This document shows positions 35,867 to 46,950 of a stretch of 64,000 bases of DNA, piece after piece (positions within the stretch are counted from its first letter, which is position 1; each line of letters opens with the position of its first letter). The position numbers and the translations under genes were made by a program. Below the pieces are notes generated by a model. The model searched no databases, was not told the origin of the DNA, and saw nothing but the letters and a program-made list of their open reading frames with translations. The stretch is from Aotearoamyces nothofagi (taxonomy: Eukaryota > Ascomycota > Leotiomycetes > Leotiales > Tympanidaceae): NCBI GenBank assembly GCA_015345905.1, contig JADDTR010000006.1, positions 684,513-748,512 on the forward strand. The letters run 5' to 3'.

Positions 35867-36145
35867 AGGGTCTCTGGAGACATGATATGACGACAAAGCA
35901 CGAATCATAGAGCTGCGCCTAAGGGGTTTTGGAATGTATTGATACCATGATTGATGACATCGCTCATCAGTTGCATTCTGTACTGGTTCTCAGATTTTGC
36001 AATGATTTGCGTCAAACTTAATTAAACTGCTTAGATATAGAGCAACAAATAAAACCTACGGCTTCATCGTACTCAAATTTCTTGGCTACCTTTCTTAAGT
36101 TGCAGTATAAGTTGTATTAAGCATATATCACTACTCGATTTGTGC

Positions 36146-37171
36146 CTATTCATTGAACTTGACCCCCGTTGCGCTTACATCAGGATATACATCAAACCTC
36201 CTCTGGCTAGAAATAGGAATATTCCTCCTCGTCGTATCAATCTTCTCCCCATCCAACTCCGCATAGACGATCTCATCACCTTCGCCAGCCTCAGTCAAGA
36301 TCTCCGCCATAGGATCGGCTACTAAACTATGACCCCAGGCATTATAAGTGGCTGTCATATCACGAGCGGGACTGCACAGGCCGACGTAAACCTGGTTGTC
36401 CATCGCTCTTACCTGCCCCTGTAGTTTCCAATGTAATGCTCCAGTGGTGAGATTGAAAGCCCCCGGATAGAGCAGTGCGAAGGCACCTTTCCGCGATGCT
36501 ACCATAGCGAGCTCAGGGAAGCGGACATCATAACAGATTCCTACTCCGATCTTTCCATATTCTGGGAGATCTACAATCGTTATCTTGTTTCCTGGAGAAA
36601 GAACATCCGACTCTTTGAATTTGATCTTCCCAGGGATATCAATATCAAACAAATGCACCTTCCTATGTGTTGCCAATAGCTTTCCGTCCGGCCCAAATAT
36701 AAGCGATGTATTGTAATATTTCCCTGTCGAAGGGTCTGCTTCAGGTATACTACCGCCAATCAAGTATGCCTTGGCCTCTTGCGCTATCGCAGACAGCGCA
36801 TGGAAGGATGGTGATTGTTCGGCTGATGGGGGTGATGGGAGGAGCGTTTCGGCGTATGTTGGAAAGAACTGGGTGCCATATGGACTGTTGAAGCATTCCG
36901 GCAGCACGATGATCTTGGCTCCGGCAGCGGAGGCTTCGAGGACTTTTGTTCTTGCGTGTGACAGATTTTTAGCCTTGTCAGCACCTAGATAACGGTCAAT
37001 GTTCTGGTTGAGGAGGGGTAGATGCGCGCAAGACTTACCACTGGCGAGCTGGACCAGACCGAGCTTTACGGGCTTCTTCAGTAATTTAGACATGCTTGAA
37101 ATGCACCTTGGAAAGACGAACAGATTGAACGGGTTGGAGAGGGCTCGGATTGTCCTGCTGGCCTTATACAT
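36146..37171 (-). CDS. NIT3: Nit2-type omega-amidase (carbon-nitrogen hydrolase)
   Basis: Nitrilase-superfamily amidase related to mammalian Nit2 and yeast Nit3, which hydrolyse alpha-ketoglutaramate and, more importantly, deaminated glutathione. Exons 37171-37039 and 36984-36146 give 323 aa. The catalytic Glu-Lys-Cys triad is visible: IVLPECFNSPYG, HRKVHLFDIDIPGK, GICYDVRFPEL. YPGAFNLTTGALHW and CSPARD are typical of Nit2. The 54-nt intron is a multiple of three and has no stop, so retention would insert 18 residues (KSCAHLPL...). The first 26 residues (MYKASRTIRALSNPF...) are basic and lack acids, like a mitochondrial presequence; a second ATG at 37093 (MSKLLKKPVKLG) would give a cytosolic form. 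With GCS1 in the same window, a glutathione-repair role is attractive but only suggestive. Confidence 0.93.
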   Translation of the reverse strand: MYKASRTIRALSNPFNLFVFPRCISSMSKLLKKPVKLGLVQLASGKSCAHLPLLNQNIDRYLGADKAKNLSHARTKVLEASAAGAKIIVLPECFNSPYGTQFFPTYAETLLPSPPSAEQSPSFHALSAIAQEAKAYLIGGSIPEADPSTGKYYNTSLIFGPDGKLLATHRKVHLFDIDIPGKIKFKESDVLSPGNKITIVDLPEYGKIGVGICYDVRFPELAMVASRKGAFALLYPGAFNLTTGALHWKLQGQVRAMDNQVYVGLCSPARDMTATYNAWGHSLVADPMAEILTEAGEGDEIVYAELDGEKIDTTRRNIPISSQRRFDVYPDVSATGVKFNE

Positions 37172-37571
37172 GAAGGTTGTTGCGTAGCATCGGAGTCAGA
37201 GGCCGCAATGCGCTGATAGTGGGATCTTGATAGGGAATAAGCTGCCGTTGAGCTTGCGACTCGCGACTGCCATTTCTGTTTTGACAACACCAAGCAAACG
37301 CACCATTGTGCTTTCCTCACACCTTGCTCATTTCCTAGCCACCACAATGATGTCGACTTTTGTATGGCGATTTAGTAAGGTACAGCCTGTTTCTGCAGCT
37401 AGGTTAACTTCTCTTCTTTACAATCCATCCACATCTCCTTCTACACCTCATCTGCACCTCATTGCTATTCTAGCCATTCATCATCCATCACTCTGTATTC
37501 ATTCGTTCTTTCATACATGCCATCTAAACATACTCTTTAATTTTGTCCTCTACTATCTTCCCTCATGATCA
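37172..37571. promoter_or_regulatory. Divergent promoter, NIT2-type amidase / giant MFS gene
   Basis: 400 bp between two divergent starts. The right half is CT-rich (CATCTCCTTCTACACC and similar), common near fungal transcription starts. No specific factor site recognised. Confidence 0.55.
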
Positions 37572-40500
37572 ATGCATATCCATCCTGAATGGTCTGGATC
37601 GTCCCCTCGATCACGTTCATCTACGAACAGCAGTACTAGTCTCGACTACACGACTACCTATCGAGTCGAGCAGGATATCCTCGCTCGTATTCGCTCTTTG
37701 CGGCTTTCAAGTAACAGTTGCTGTCCTATTCGTACGCCTTTCCCGTCTGACGAGATCCACTCGTATCAGTACACCTGCCACGTCGTTGAACGCTTCGACT
37801 TCAGCACCGCTAAGAGCGTCAAGAACACCGCACATTCACAGAGCAGTAGGTTGAGTCTTCTAACCAACAAACTGAAACATACATCCTGTTTAACCGGGGA
37901 TATGGATGTTCAGTCAACTGTGTCTATTGAGGTGGACACCAATCCATGGACCCATGGACGATCTACACTCCGCAACAGCAATTCCGCAACAGAGCTAAGA
38001 GCCTCGGCTAGGCTCCTCCGCCAAGTCGTGACCAAAGATATAGCAAGTATTGTTGACGATGCTATGACCCATGATACGTTATTGACCTGCTGCCGTCCCT
38101 ATACCTCTCGCGAGGAGAGAAAAAAACGCTCACTACTGCTTATTCCCACTCTGAGGGCGAAGAGACCCACTAAGTCACAGTATGGATTTAGATCAGCCAC
38201 CCCAACTATTACCAATCTTGGCCTAAAAATGAAGGATATATCGGTCCGGTCAGCAGGGTTGATCTCCGAGAGTGAGCAGCCAATTATGGCTGAGGCCGAG
38301 CAACCTCTCAAGCCTAGTCTCCAGCATATCCCTGGAAGTTATCCATCAGAAATATCACCTACTTCTGACAAGTCCTTTGTTGATGGCGGATCGGCCATTG
38401 ACCCTTCAAAGGTTCCGCTGCGAAGAAGTAGTGTGCGCTCCATTAGGCAGATAAAAGCATCTCTCAATCTTTCAAACCCCTCAGCAGCAGCAGAAGGTGC
38501 ACCACCGGTAGCACCCCTCGTTGGTGAGGTGGATTCTGCTGGGCATAACCCTCTTACCGCAACGGTCCAAAGTCGTTACGGCATCAATGATCATGAAATA
38601 CGGTCATCTCCTTCGAGCCAGTTACTTCGATCCAAGGTCATCTCACCGTCCCTTCTATCCGGCGCCTCAAGAAGCTCCGCTCATAGACATGCTCTGTTCA
38701 AGCCATCTGTGACACCATCGCAGCCTATCGACCATGGTTTACCTGTGCAGCCTATATTGACTCCGCAGCCTGCTGATATTTCTCCAAACTCAACAACCCG
38801 GCTGGTGCAAGAAATAGGCTTGGTTCCTGCTGCCACTGTTCACAGTCACGAAACTGCGTCAGCTATGCTGATTGCAACGCTAAATGGTATTCTGCCACCT
38901 TTAGAGGGCCATAACAAAAGCCATAGCCAAGCAGTCAGATTACGTTCCTCAGCAGGGAATGGACTAGGCGACAAATTACGAGAGCACGAGGCAAATATCC
39001 TGTCTGATACGACCTACGCAGAGGCTTTTTCTTTTCCTGACTCTATTGTTGCCGATGGCTGCGAAAACCTTGAAGACGTTGATAAAGAGGTGCCTGGCTC
39101 TCCACGAGCTTTGTCTTCTCTTCCGGATCTTGGTTCGATTATAAAAACGGTAACAATAACACAATTTACAAGCAAAAATGAGGATGAATCAGGTACCCAT
39201 GCTGCTACAGTTGAGGCACATACGCCACCATCTAGTACGACATATTGGGACTTCGAGCCCTCTGTTAAAGGTATAGTCGACGAAGCGGTGCAAATGGCTG
39301 TATGCAAAGTGGTCAAGGATACTGCCCATTCCGTAGGGCAAGAGCTCGGCGAGGCTTCGGAAGCTTATCGAAGAATAGTAGCAGACACATTGGCAGAAGC
39401 TGCTCTTACCGCTGATGAGTATCTTAGACGACCTTCCTTATGGCATGCTCCATCAGACTCAAATCATCTGAGCAGATACATGGGTCTTTCTCTCCCATCC
39501 ATACATACTATAGGTGATATCGTCGAACCAAAGCCTATCAGCGGTCGAGTTCCAACGCTACAGCTTGGAATACAACGACGACTTCCAGCCTCCGTATCGG
39601 AGAACGATACTATCCCACCCCTAGGAAACCCATCTATCAGTACGAGCAGCGGTCATAATCTCGCTGGCGAATATTCTCCATCACAATACAGTCTCGGTGC
39701 GACGAGTCACGTTAGCATTCCAAGTTCAAATGCTGAAATCAGCAATATTCCAGTAAACTTTGAATCTTATGAGAAACTCGTAAAAGTACAGGAGCTGCCT
39801 GGGATGATGGAGACCGTGCCACTAGATACAGCTGATGAAAAGGACGGGGACCATAAAAAGATTCTCTCAAGGAGCTCTTCGAACTGGAATCCTCCTACTG
39901 CTTGGATGCCTTTGGGAAGCGTAAAGTTGTCCCCAAAATACACTTCTGTTTCTTATCCATCGTCATTAGATAAACGATCCTCTCTACCCCAGGCTCCAAA
40001 CAGTGATGTTACAGTGCTGGGGTCGAGAATACCGTCTAAGAGTGAAAATTTATGCGAGCAGTCCAAAGAACATCTACCTGTCGAAGCTGAACGACAGCTG
40101 TCTTCAGTATCATTCCTGAACTCTGCGAAGGGAGATTTGTCTAGTGGAAGAGGTCAGCTCAACACCGAATCCATAGTGGAGCTAGTACTGCCCACGGCCT
40201 CCCAAAGACCTTCGCATTCGAGCGGAGTGGAGGAGGAGGAAGCCAGGTCAGTCAAGTTCGATTTACGTCGAAAGGTTAATTGGCTACGAACTCTGCTCTC
40301 TAATAGTACCGCACCATACAATCCACGACTTACGGCACTTCCTATACGCATGAGACGTAATACAACTACTGGCCCGACACCCCTACAGACTTGGATAGCC
40401 TCAGCTAAGTCTACTAAGAATACTTCTCTTGAATCCATTTCAACATCAAATACCAGACGTCGGATGCCCGAAATGTCAGAGAACTTCACAAATGCTATCA

Positions 40501-43500
40501 ATGATCTCGAGGTTCTATTAAACGAAGCAATCTGCATTGCGAGCCAAGCTTCGGGAACAGAAGGTGCTCAAGAACTTCCAGCACTTTTAAGACAAGCTTC
40601 AGCTCTTCTGAAAAGAAGTAGGAATGACTCTGGTACTTTAAATGAACAATGGGATAGTGAGGGTAGCTCCCAGCCTATCCTTCGATCTCCGTTCTCAAAT
40701 AGTAATTCTAGTATCGACAGTACCGACAGCATTGATAGCTTCTCGGGTGATAGCGTGTTCGATGATAGCCTAGCTCATATAAATGACGGTCCCAACTTAT
40801 ATTCTGCACCGGAACAGACTCGGGGTCAGCCAAAGACCATTCCTATTGAGGTTCGTCCGGGGTTAATACCAGAGTTGAACGATGAAGGTTGGGATCCTAC
40901 AGAGAGCAATACAGCAATGTATCCAGCTTCGAAATCAGACTTGATTAAGACTTCTGTTGCTACTAGCTACCTGAAATCCGGGCCTAGCTTTGAAGCTAGG
41001 CAGGTCTTAACTGGAACCAAGGAAGAGAGGGATGGTGGGCTTCCCGTGATCTCCAAGGCATCTTCTGGTATATCTACAACATCCGAAGTGCCAGTACTCT
41101 GTGATGAAAACGTAACCCCGACTTTCATTCCACTCCCAGGAGATGACACTCAATTTGACACTTTTATCGGGCAACAACGTGTACGACAACGTAATTCGAC
41201 GAAAGCTATCGTGCGAAATCGATGCATAAGTTTGCCTGGCACGAGTGGCATTTCACAAGCGGCCTACACAGAGGATGATCCACATCTAATAAGAACTGTA
41301 CGCTTGCCAAATGAATTGTTCAATAAGCGGGAGGTCAAGGAATATATTAGAGTATTCCATCAGCCACCAATTCAACCCCGGCAAAGCTCCCTGACGCTTC
41401 GAAATTCCGCAACTAATGAAATGCAGGCCATTGCCACTGCTTCTGGAGTTGACTTTTCCTATGCTCGTGACCCGGAGACTGGCACCCTCAGCTCACATCA
41501 CAGTCTTGACGGCCCGCCTGATGAACCAGAGAGACCAGATGGACCTACCGAGTCAGATTTTGAGGTAGTGTTCTCTATACCAAAAGGCGTGCACGAGCAA
41601 GGCAGTTTGGGAGATGTACCTCCTGAAGCCGAAGCCGAAGCATATGAGATGAAGGATTTGCAAGGATCCAGGGAGCCTGGCCGTCACATATCTGGCCGTC
41701 GGATGCGTGACTTTCGTCCAGACCTATCCCGTCTAAGAGGTAAATCTCATGTTAGCTTGCGGGGTAATCATTTTAGTCTCTCGACATCTCATAGGAGACA
41801 GCCAATTGCCAGGGATTGGTCGCCGTTTAGGAAAAGATTTGTGGCTACTGTATCCTGTATCAGTACTGCTCTTATTGGAATCCTAGTTGGGATATATGCT
41901 GGCGAGGTACCTTCTATCCAGTACTATATTGCTGATTTTCATCATTATGCCATTCTTGGCAACGTCTTCTTCTACATCGGATTAGCGATCCCTACTATGG
42001 TATTCTGGCCGCTGCCTCTGTTACATGGTCGGAAGCCTTACATCCTAGCCGCAATGACCATAGCAATGCCTCTGTTATTCCCACAAGCTGTAGCTGCCAG
42101 CACCCAAAGATCGCCTTATGTGTCTAATTATAGAGTTGGTCTCATTTTACCGCGTGCTTTCATGGGTCTTGCGCTCGGATTCGCAAACATGAACTTTTTT
42201 TCTATCCTAACGGATCTCTTCGGTGCTTCATTGCAAAGTGGAAACCCACATCAAGAAGTCGTTGATAACTTTGATGTCAGGCGCCACGGTGGTGGTTTAG
42301 GCGTCTGGTTGGGGATATGGACATGGTGTTACATAGGATCTATTGGTATTGGCTTCTTAATAGGGGCATGCGTCATTAACACATTGAGTCCGGATTGGGG
42401 CTTCTATATCAGCATTGTGATCATGGCAGCTGTCTTATTGCTTAACGTCATCACACCTGAAGTCAGAAGGTCTACGTATAGACGCTCGGTGACAGAAGTG
42501 CGCACGGAGAATGATGTGTCCAGGCGATTAGCACGAGGTGAGGTCAAAATGCACAGAGTTCAGACTGGTCCAGCGTGGTGGGGCGAAGAGTTTCACCATG
42601 GAGTTCAGCTATCACTGGATATGATTCGACAGCCTGGGTTTCTGATTATGGCATTCTACGTGGCGTGGATATACGCACAGATTGTGTTGGTCATTGTGGT
42701 AAGTCTCATGATAGCCACTATTATCTTCCGAAGGAAATATACTGACACGTATTGAAGCTTCTGGGTTCTTTGATGTCAAGATACTACCGATTTGCATCAC
42801 CACATGTCGGTGCGACAACCTGCTCAATCCCTATTGGAGCTCTTCTTGCTGTACCTTTTCAAAAGGCATCTCTCTTCTCCCGTGCCCGTCACCACCCTCA
42901 GCGTACAGATTCCATGACTTTTCAAAAACGTGTGACTTGGTCCTCGCATCTTATTCGGCGCTCGATCTTCACTCTCGTTCTTCCTTTTGCAGGGTTAGCA
43001 TATACACTGTCCTCTGGAGGTCCTCCAACCCCATTCATACTACCTGTAATATTTGCTGGAGTAATTGGGTTTTTATCAAATCTAGCAATCGCAGAATGCA
43101 ATGGTATTATCATGGAGGCATTCGACACTTCAGATCTTCAACCTGGCATGACTGGTCGTCCACGTGGAGCTTCCGGGGTACGCACAAGTCATAAGCGTAC
43201 AAATTATAGCAGTTTCCCACGCGTGAGCTCAGCATTTGGGATTATTCAAGGTCTTGGGTTCCTTATCGCAGCTGCTGCTACAGGCGTAGGTGGTGTAGCA
43301 CGACGTCGCTTGGGCCAACAGGCTGCTACAGGCGTCATGGCTGCTATACTTCTCGTTTTGACGATACTATTGCTCGGTGTTTTAGTCCGCTGGAAAGAAG
43401 TCCAAATCATTCCTGCTAAGAAGACTGGAGATATGGATCGTTGGGAAAAGGCACGCAAACTATCTATCGATCGTCAAAAAATTGCTGCCGCTGTAGGTGT

Positions 43501-43876
43501 CGAGTTACCAGATGAAGAAGATCTATGGCGACCTGTTATTATAGGCAATCCCTCAGGAAAGTTCAGACGCTTGAACATCCTAGAGCTTGGCCATCTGTCG
43601 CGCTGGAGCGAGATTAGAAGGAAGAATCGCCTGATTGATGAAATGGGCTATGAATCTCGCCATCCAAATCTTGCAACGCTGGAGAGTGCAAGGGACAGAT
43701 TAAGAGAAGTTAATGTAGCGGCAGCTGTAGTTGAGAGGATGGGTAGTTTGAAGGGAAGATTAGATGGCTTAAAGAGGAATGGGAGTGCTAGGGGGAGTGC
43801 TAGGGGGAGCGCGAGGAGCACGGCTGATTCCGACAGTGATACTCGGAAGGGGAAGGATAAGGATTTGAATCAGTGA
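37572..43876 (+). CDS. Giant membrane protein: long disordered N-region plus MFS-like domain
   Basis: Two exons, 37572-42698 and 42758-43876, joined in phase over a 59-nt intron inside a membrane segment (QIVLVIV-LLGSLMSRYYRF), give 2081 aa. Residues 1 to about 1420 are Ser/Thr/Pro-rich and mostly disordered. They contain short helical blocks, for example VKGIVDEAVQMAVCKVVKDT and FTNAINDLEVLLNEAICIAS, that may be interaction motifs. From about residue 1422 come membrane segments: RFVATVSCISTALIGILVG, YAILGNVFFYIGLAIPTMVFW, LPRAFMGLALGFANMNFF, GIWTWCYIGSIGIGFLIGA and so on, then PFAGLAYTLSSGGPPTPFIL, FGIIQGLGFLIAAAATGVGG and a basic C-terminal tail with GSARGSARGSAR. The layout (PLPLLHGRKPYIL between TM2 and TM3) matches fungal DHA-type MFS drug or polyamine transporters. 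Most MFS proteins are 450-650 aa. Substrate unknown. The start is the first ATG; a later one near residue 111 (MDVQSTVSIEVD) cannot be excluded. Confidence 0.85.
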
Positions 43877-44491
43877 GTAGATTGATGCGATGGGTAGTTT
43901 GTATTTCGTAGGTTTAGTGGGGAAATTGAATTGAAGTATTGTTATTAGGATTTGTGGATTATGTCCTCATGTGCGGGTTACTGACGATACTCTTTATACT
44001 TCATTGCCCCTATCTGGGGAGCATGCCTCGGGCTTTATAAGTCTATTCTGTAATATATCGAAGCATATGCTCTTCCTTGCCATACATATATCCCAAAGCA
44101 AATACGCGATCAACACATCAACTAAAGACATCGATTCTACCCCTCAAAATCCAAGCTTAGTAGCTGGGTAGTCCAGACTACCCAGCTAGACAGTGCTATG
44201 TAGAATGCAGTACGAGTCCCTCATCATGATCCGCCTCCAGAGCAGGCTACTCTTCTTTGGGGCGTGTCACACGCTGTGATCTGGGAGTGTGGAGGGTTGG
44301 CGGATTGGTAGATTGGCGGCATCGATGGCGGGTATTTGTGTGGTTGTTTTCGAGGACTTCTCGAGAGAAATGGTTGCTCTCGTTCTGGAACTTGGGCGTC
44401 CTGCAGGCTATTTGGACATCCGTCTCGGGATTTGTAGCTGGGGATGAAGGTCGTGTGTTTAGAGGTTTCCATTACGATAAAGCCAGTGCTT
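43877..44491. other. Convergent intergenic region
   Basis: 615 bp between the 3' ends of two convergent genes; 3' UTRs and polyadenylation signals expected. Short near-inverted CCAGACTACCCAGC/GCTGGGTAGTC at 44159-44187. No gene supported. Confidence 0.6.
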
Positions 44492-45310
44492 TCACGCCCC
44501 CTCTTTGGTCTGAGAATTCAGCAAGCCCCTCATAATAGCCGGGACCATCCGCTCCCTCTTCTCCCTCTCCTTGTCCCTCAGCCTCCACGGCATGGTCGCC
44601 TCCTCACCCACACCCATCCCGCGCCCCCAATCAGCCTTCACGCCCTCCCCGTTCGCGGCAACTCTTCCCTTCCTCGGCACGCCCAGCCTCGCCTTTGCCG
44701 CACTCGCCGTATCGGTGCTCCAGTCACACAGTCCCCGCGCAGCGATGGAGCTCGGAATGCGCGACGCCAGATCCGCGGTTATGGGCGAGCGAGTAGCTGA
44801 TGTAGGCGGGTAGGGGCCGTAGAGTGGAGACGAGGTGATGGCTGCTTTGTAGGGGTGTGCGGATGGGGAGATACGGATCTCGAAGATGGATTCGCTGGGC
44901 GTGGGAGATGTAGAGGTGGATGGCTCGGAGGTCGGCGGCTCTGCAGAGATTAATGGAGATGTAGGAGCTGCAGGGCTAGCTGCCAGCGTGTAGCGGATTG
45001 GGCTTGCTTGTATCAGAGCTGTGGCTGCTTCTTCGGTGCTGAGGATTGAGAGGAAGGCATTCGGTACTGGGGATGTAGGATCGTACTACCGAGCATCAGC
45101 ATCGAAGTATAGAAAAGGCAATTGCAATTGTATTAAGAAGAAAGAAGAACGGAATGGGAAATCAAAGCATACTTTCAGACTCCTGAACATCTCTACCTCT
45201 CCATAACGTTCCAGCACACGCAGGACCTCGCGCCGTTCCGGCAGCGTGCGAGCCGTAGGATGGATTTTGATATGGATTGATCGCGACGCGAGGTTTCGGA
45301 TCGCAGACAT
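44492..45310 (-). CDS. RRM-like protein, possibly mitochondrial
   Basis: Exons 45310-45173 and 45085-44492 (84... nt class intron, GTATGC to GGTAG) give 243 aa. The N-terminus MSAIRNLASRSIHIKIHPTA is basic and hydroxylated, compatible with mitochondrial import. Residues 12 to about 80 have an RRM-like beta-alpha-beta pattern: SIHIKIHP, LPERREVLRVLERYGEVEMF, NAFLSILSTEEAATALIQAS. The middle is Pro/Ser/Thr-rich; the C-terminus is charged (PWRLRDKEREKRERM). I recognise this as a conserved type of uncharacterised ascomycete protein but cannot name a function. An upstream in-frame ATG at 45385 adds 25 residues; I prefer 45310 because it directly opens the targeting-like segment. Confidence 0.78.
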
Positions 45311-46638
45311 TTTGACACGAATGTACGGCGCTGTGGGATTCCTTGGAGGTGCTACCGTAGTACCATTGTGTGCGAGGAGTTGCAATTGGGATATTCCTGT
45401 TGATTATCGATATATGCTGGAGTCTGGGGAAAGCTACTACGGTGGGCGAGAGGGCCGGCGATTGCAAACCTCTCGCCATTTCCTGACAAGTGATATGGCT
45501 ACAATATCCATCTCCAGGAACGTATCTGTAAAAAAGCTGCTTAATAATCGACAGGAGCCTCTCATTCATTTTCAAGTTTCTTAAATTTTACAAAATTCAA
45601 GTTAATAATCTGTTCTAAAAAAAAACCTGAGTGTGGATTTATATATAAATATGGCAGTCGCAAACTTGTAGAAAGCTATTCAACTGCAACTTATCAGAGC
45701 GATCTAGCCAACAGGCAGCACCGGAGGTACCAAACCACGCTCAAATCAACAAGTCAACCGGCTATCTCGCATCGTCATATCCCAAGCGACGACAAGAAAG
45801 CAAACGACCGCGAGAAGCCAAACGACGACAAAACAGGCTCGTGCGATAAGAAGCCGAACGGCGACCAAAAGATCTTCGGCGTCAAGAAGTAGTCATGTTG
45901 AGAGCGGAGACGGATTTGCCACGGCATTGCTAGCAAAAGTTGTAGAACATAAGGACTGTAGCTGCAAGACTTGCAAAATCTATAAAGCCTTTTAAATACT
46001 TGCAGATAAAAGATAATGCCCTAAAGGATGTATATGCATTCATTATTCGATACATATATATAGTCATATATATAGCCATGTCCTAACCACCCAATTGGAT
46101 TTCAGCTGGGCCGAAGAGCTCTCGGTGGTAGTTGTCGTAGCTGTGGCAAGATGGAAGGTTTGAAGCATTTATAGCTGGAGCAGGCACGGCTGTAATTCCT
46201 GCTGTCGATAACCGACAACTAATGGATCTTCAAGGCTATATCCAGCAAACAAGATACCGGAATAACTGATGAAATTCCTTGCGTCAATTACTGACAGGTA
46301 AATATCCGGTGTACAATGGGTATATTAGTCTTGTCCATGCAGCTATACACATGTCTATGGTCTTCCCAGAACGCCATCCAATGCCCATTACAAATGCCAG
46401 GAAATTAATCCTCCGGCTCAAACCATGCTCAGAAACGAAGCGTAAGCACCAGCAATGCGTTGTCGTTCCCCGAGCCCTCCTTCCACGGCCCATTCATCGG
46501 CGCCTAGCAGCTGATATCTGCCTGCAGAGCTGCCTGTCTAGGTTGTACTCATCCTCCAACCCACGCTTTCCGAATCGATCTTGCGTATATCATAACTTCA
46601 TCCCAGCTTCGAAGGCTCGTCAACCTGGCTTGGGGGGC
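45311..46638. other. Intergenic region with an ATG-less open frame
   Basis: About 1.3 kb, AT-rich in parts (TATATA runs near 46040-46080). The + strand frame 45547-45892 stays open for 114 codons with a Lys/Asp/Asn-rich end (DKKPNGDQKIFGVKK) but has no ATG; it may be chance or an exon remnant. The rest shows nothing I can support. Confidence 0.5.
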
Positions 46639-46950
46639 TCAACTGGTCTGTACAGCGCCAACAGTGCCCGAAATACTGCCCAGTCCAATGGATCCGGAAG
46701 AAGGCGTTGGGAAAGCCCACGTAGTGAGCGGCGTGACGAATGTCTGTGTGAACACGACCGTGACTGCAGTTGTCGTCGTCCCGCTTGTAGTCAGACTGAG
46801 TCCTGTCCAGAGCGTCGGATACTGAGACGAGGCAGTTGTGCCCTCAGCACCACCGCCAGCTGCAGCATTCTGTGCAGAAGAGGGACGGACAAGGACGAGG
46901 AGAGAGACGAGGATGCTGGCGAAGATGCTGAAGATGCTGGAGACGTACAT
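46639..46950 (-). CDS. Small secreted or membrane-anchored Ser/Thr-rich protein
   Basis: 103 aa, single exon. A clear signal peptide (MYVSSIFSIFASILVSLLVLVRPSSAQ) is followed by a Gly/Ala/Ser/Thr-rich body, TTTTAVTVVFTQTFVTPLTTW, and a Gly/Ser-rich tail (GSIGLGSISGTVGAVQTS). No cysteines in the mature part, so it is not a typical cysteine-rich effector. Low-complexity wall-associated proteins of this sort are widespread in ascomycetes. An upstream ATG at 47004 would spoil the signal peptide, so I chose 46950. Function unknown. Confidence 0.7.
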   Translation of the reverse strand: MYVSSIFSIFASILVSLLVLVRPSSAQNAAAGGGAEGTTASSQYPTLWTGLSLTTSGTTTTAVTVVFTQTFVTPLTTWAFPTPSSGSIGLGSISGTVGAVQTS

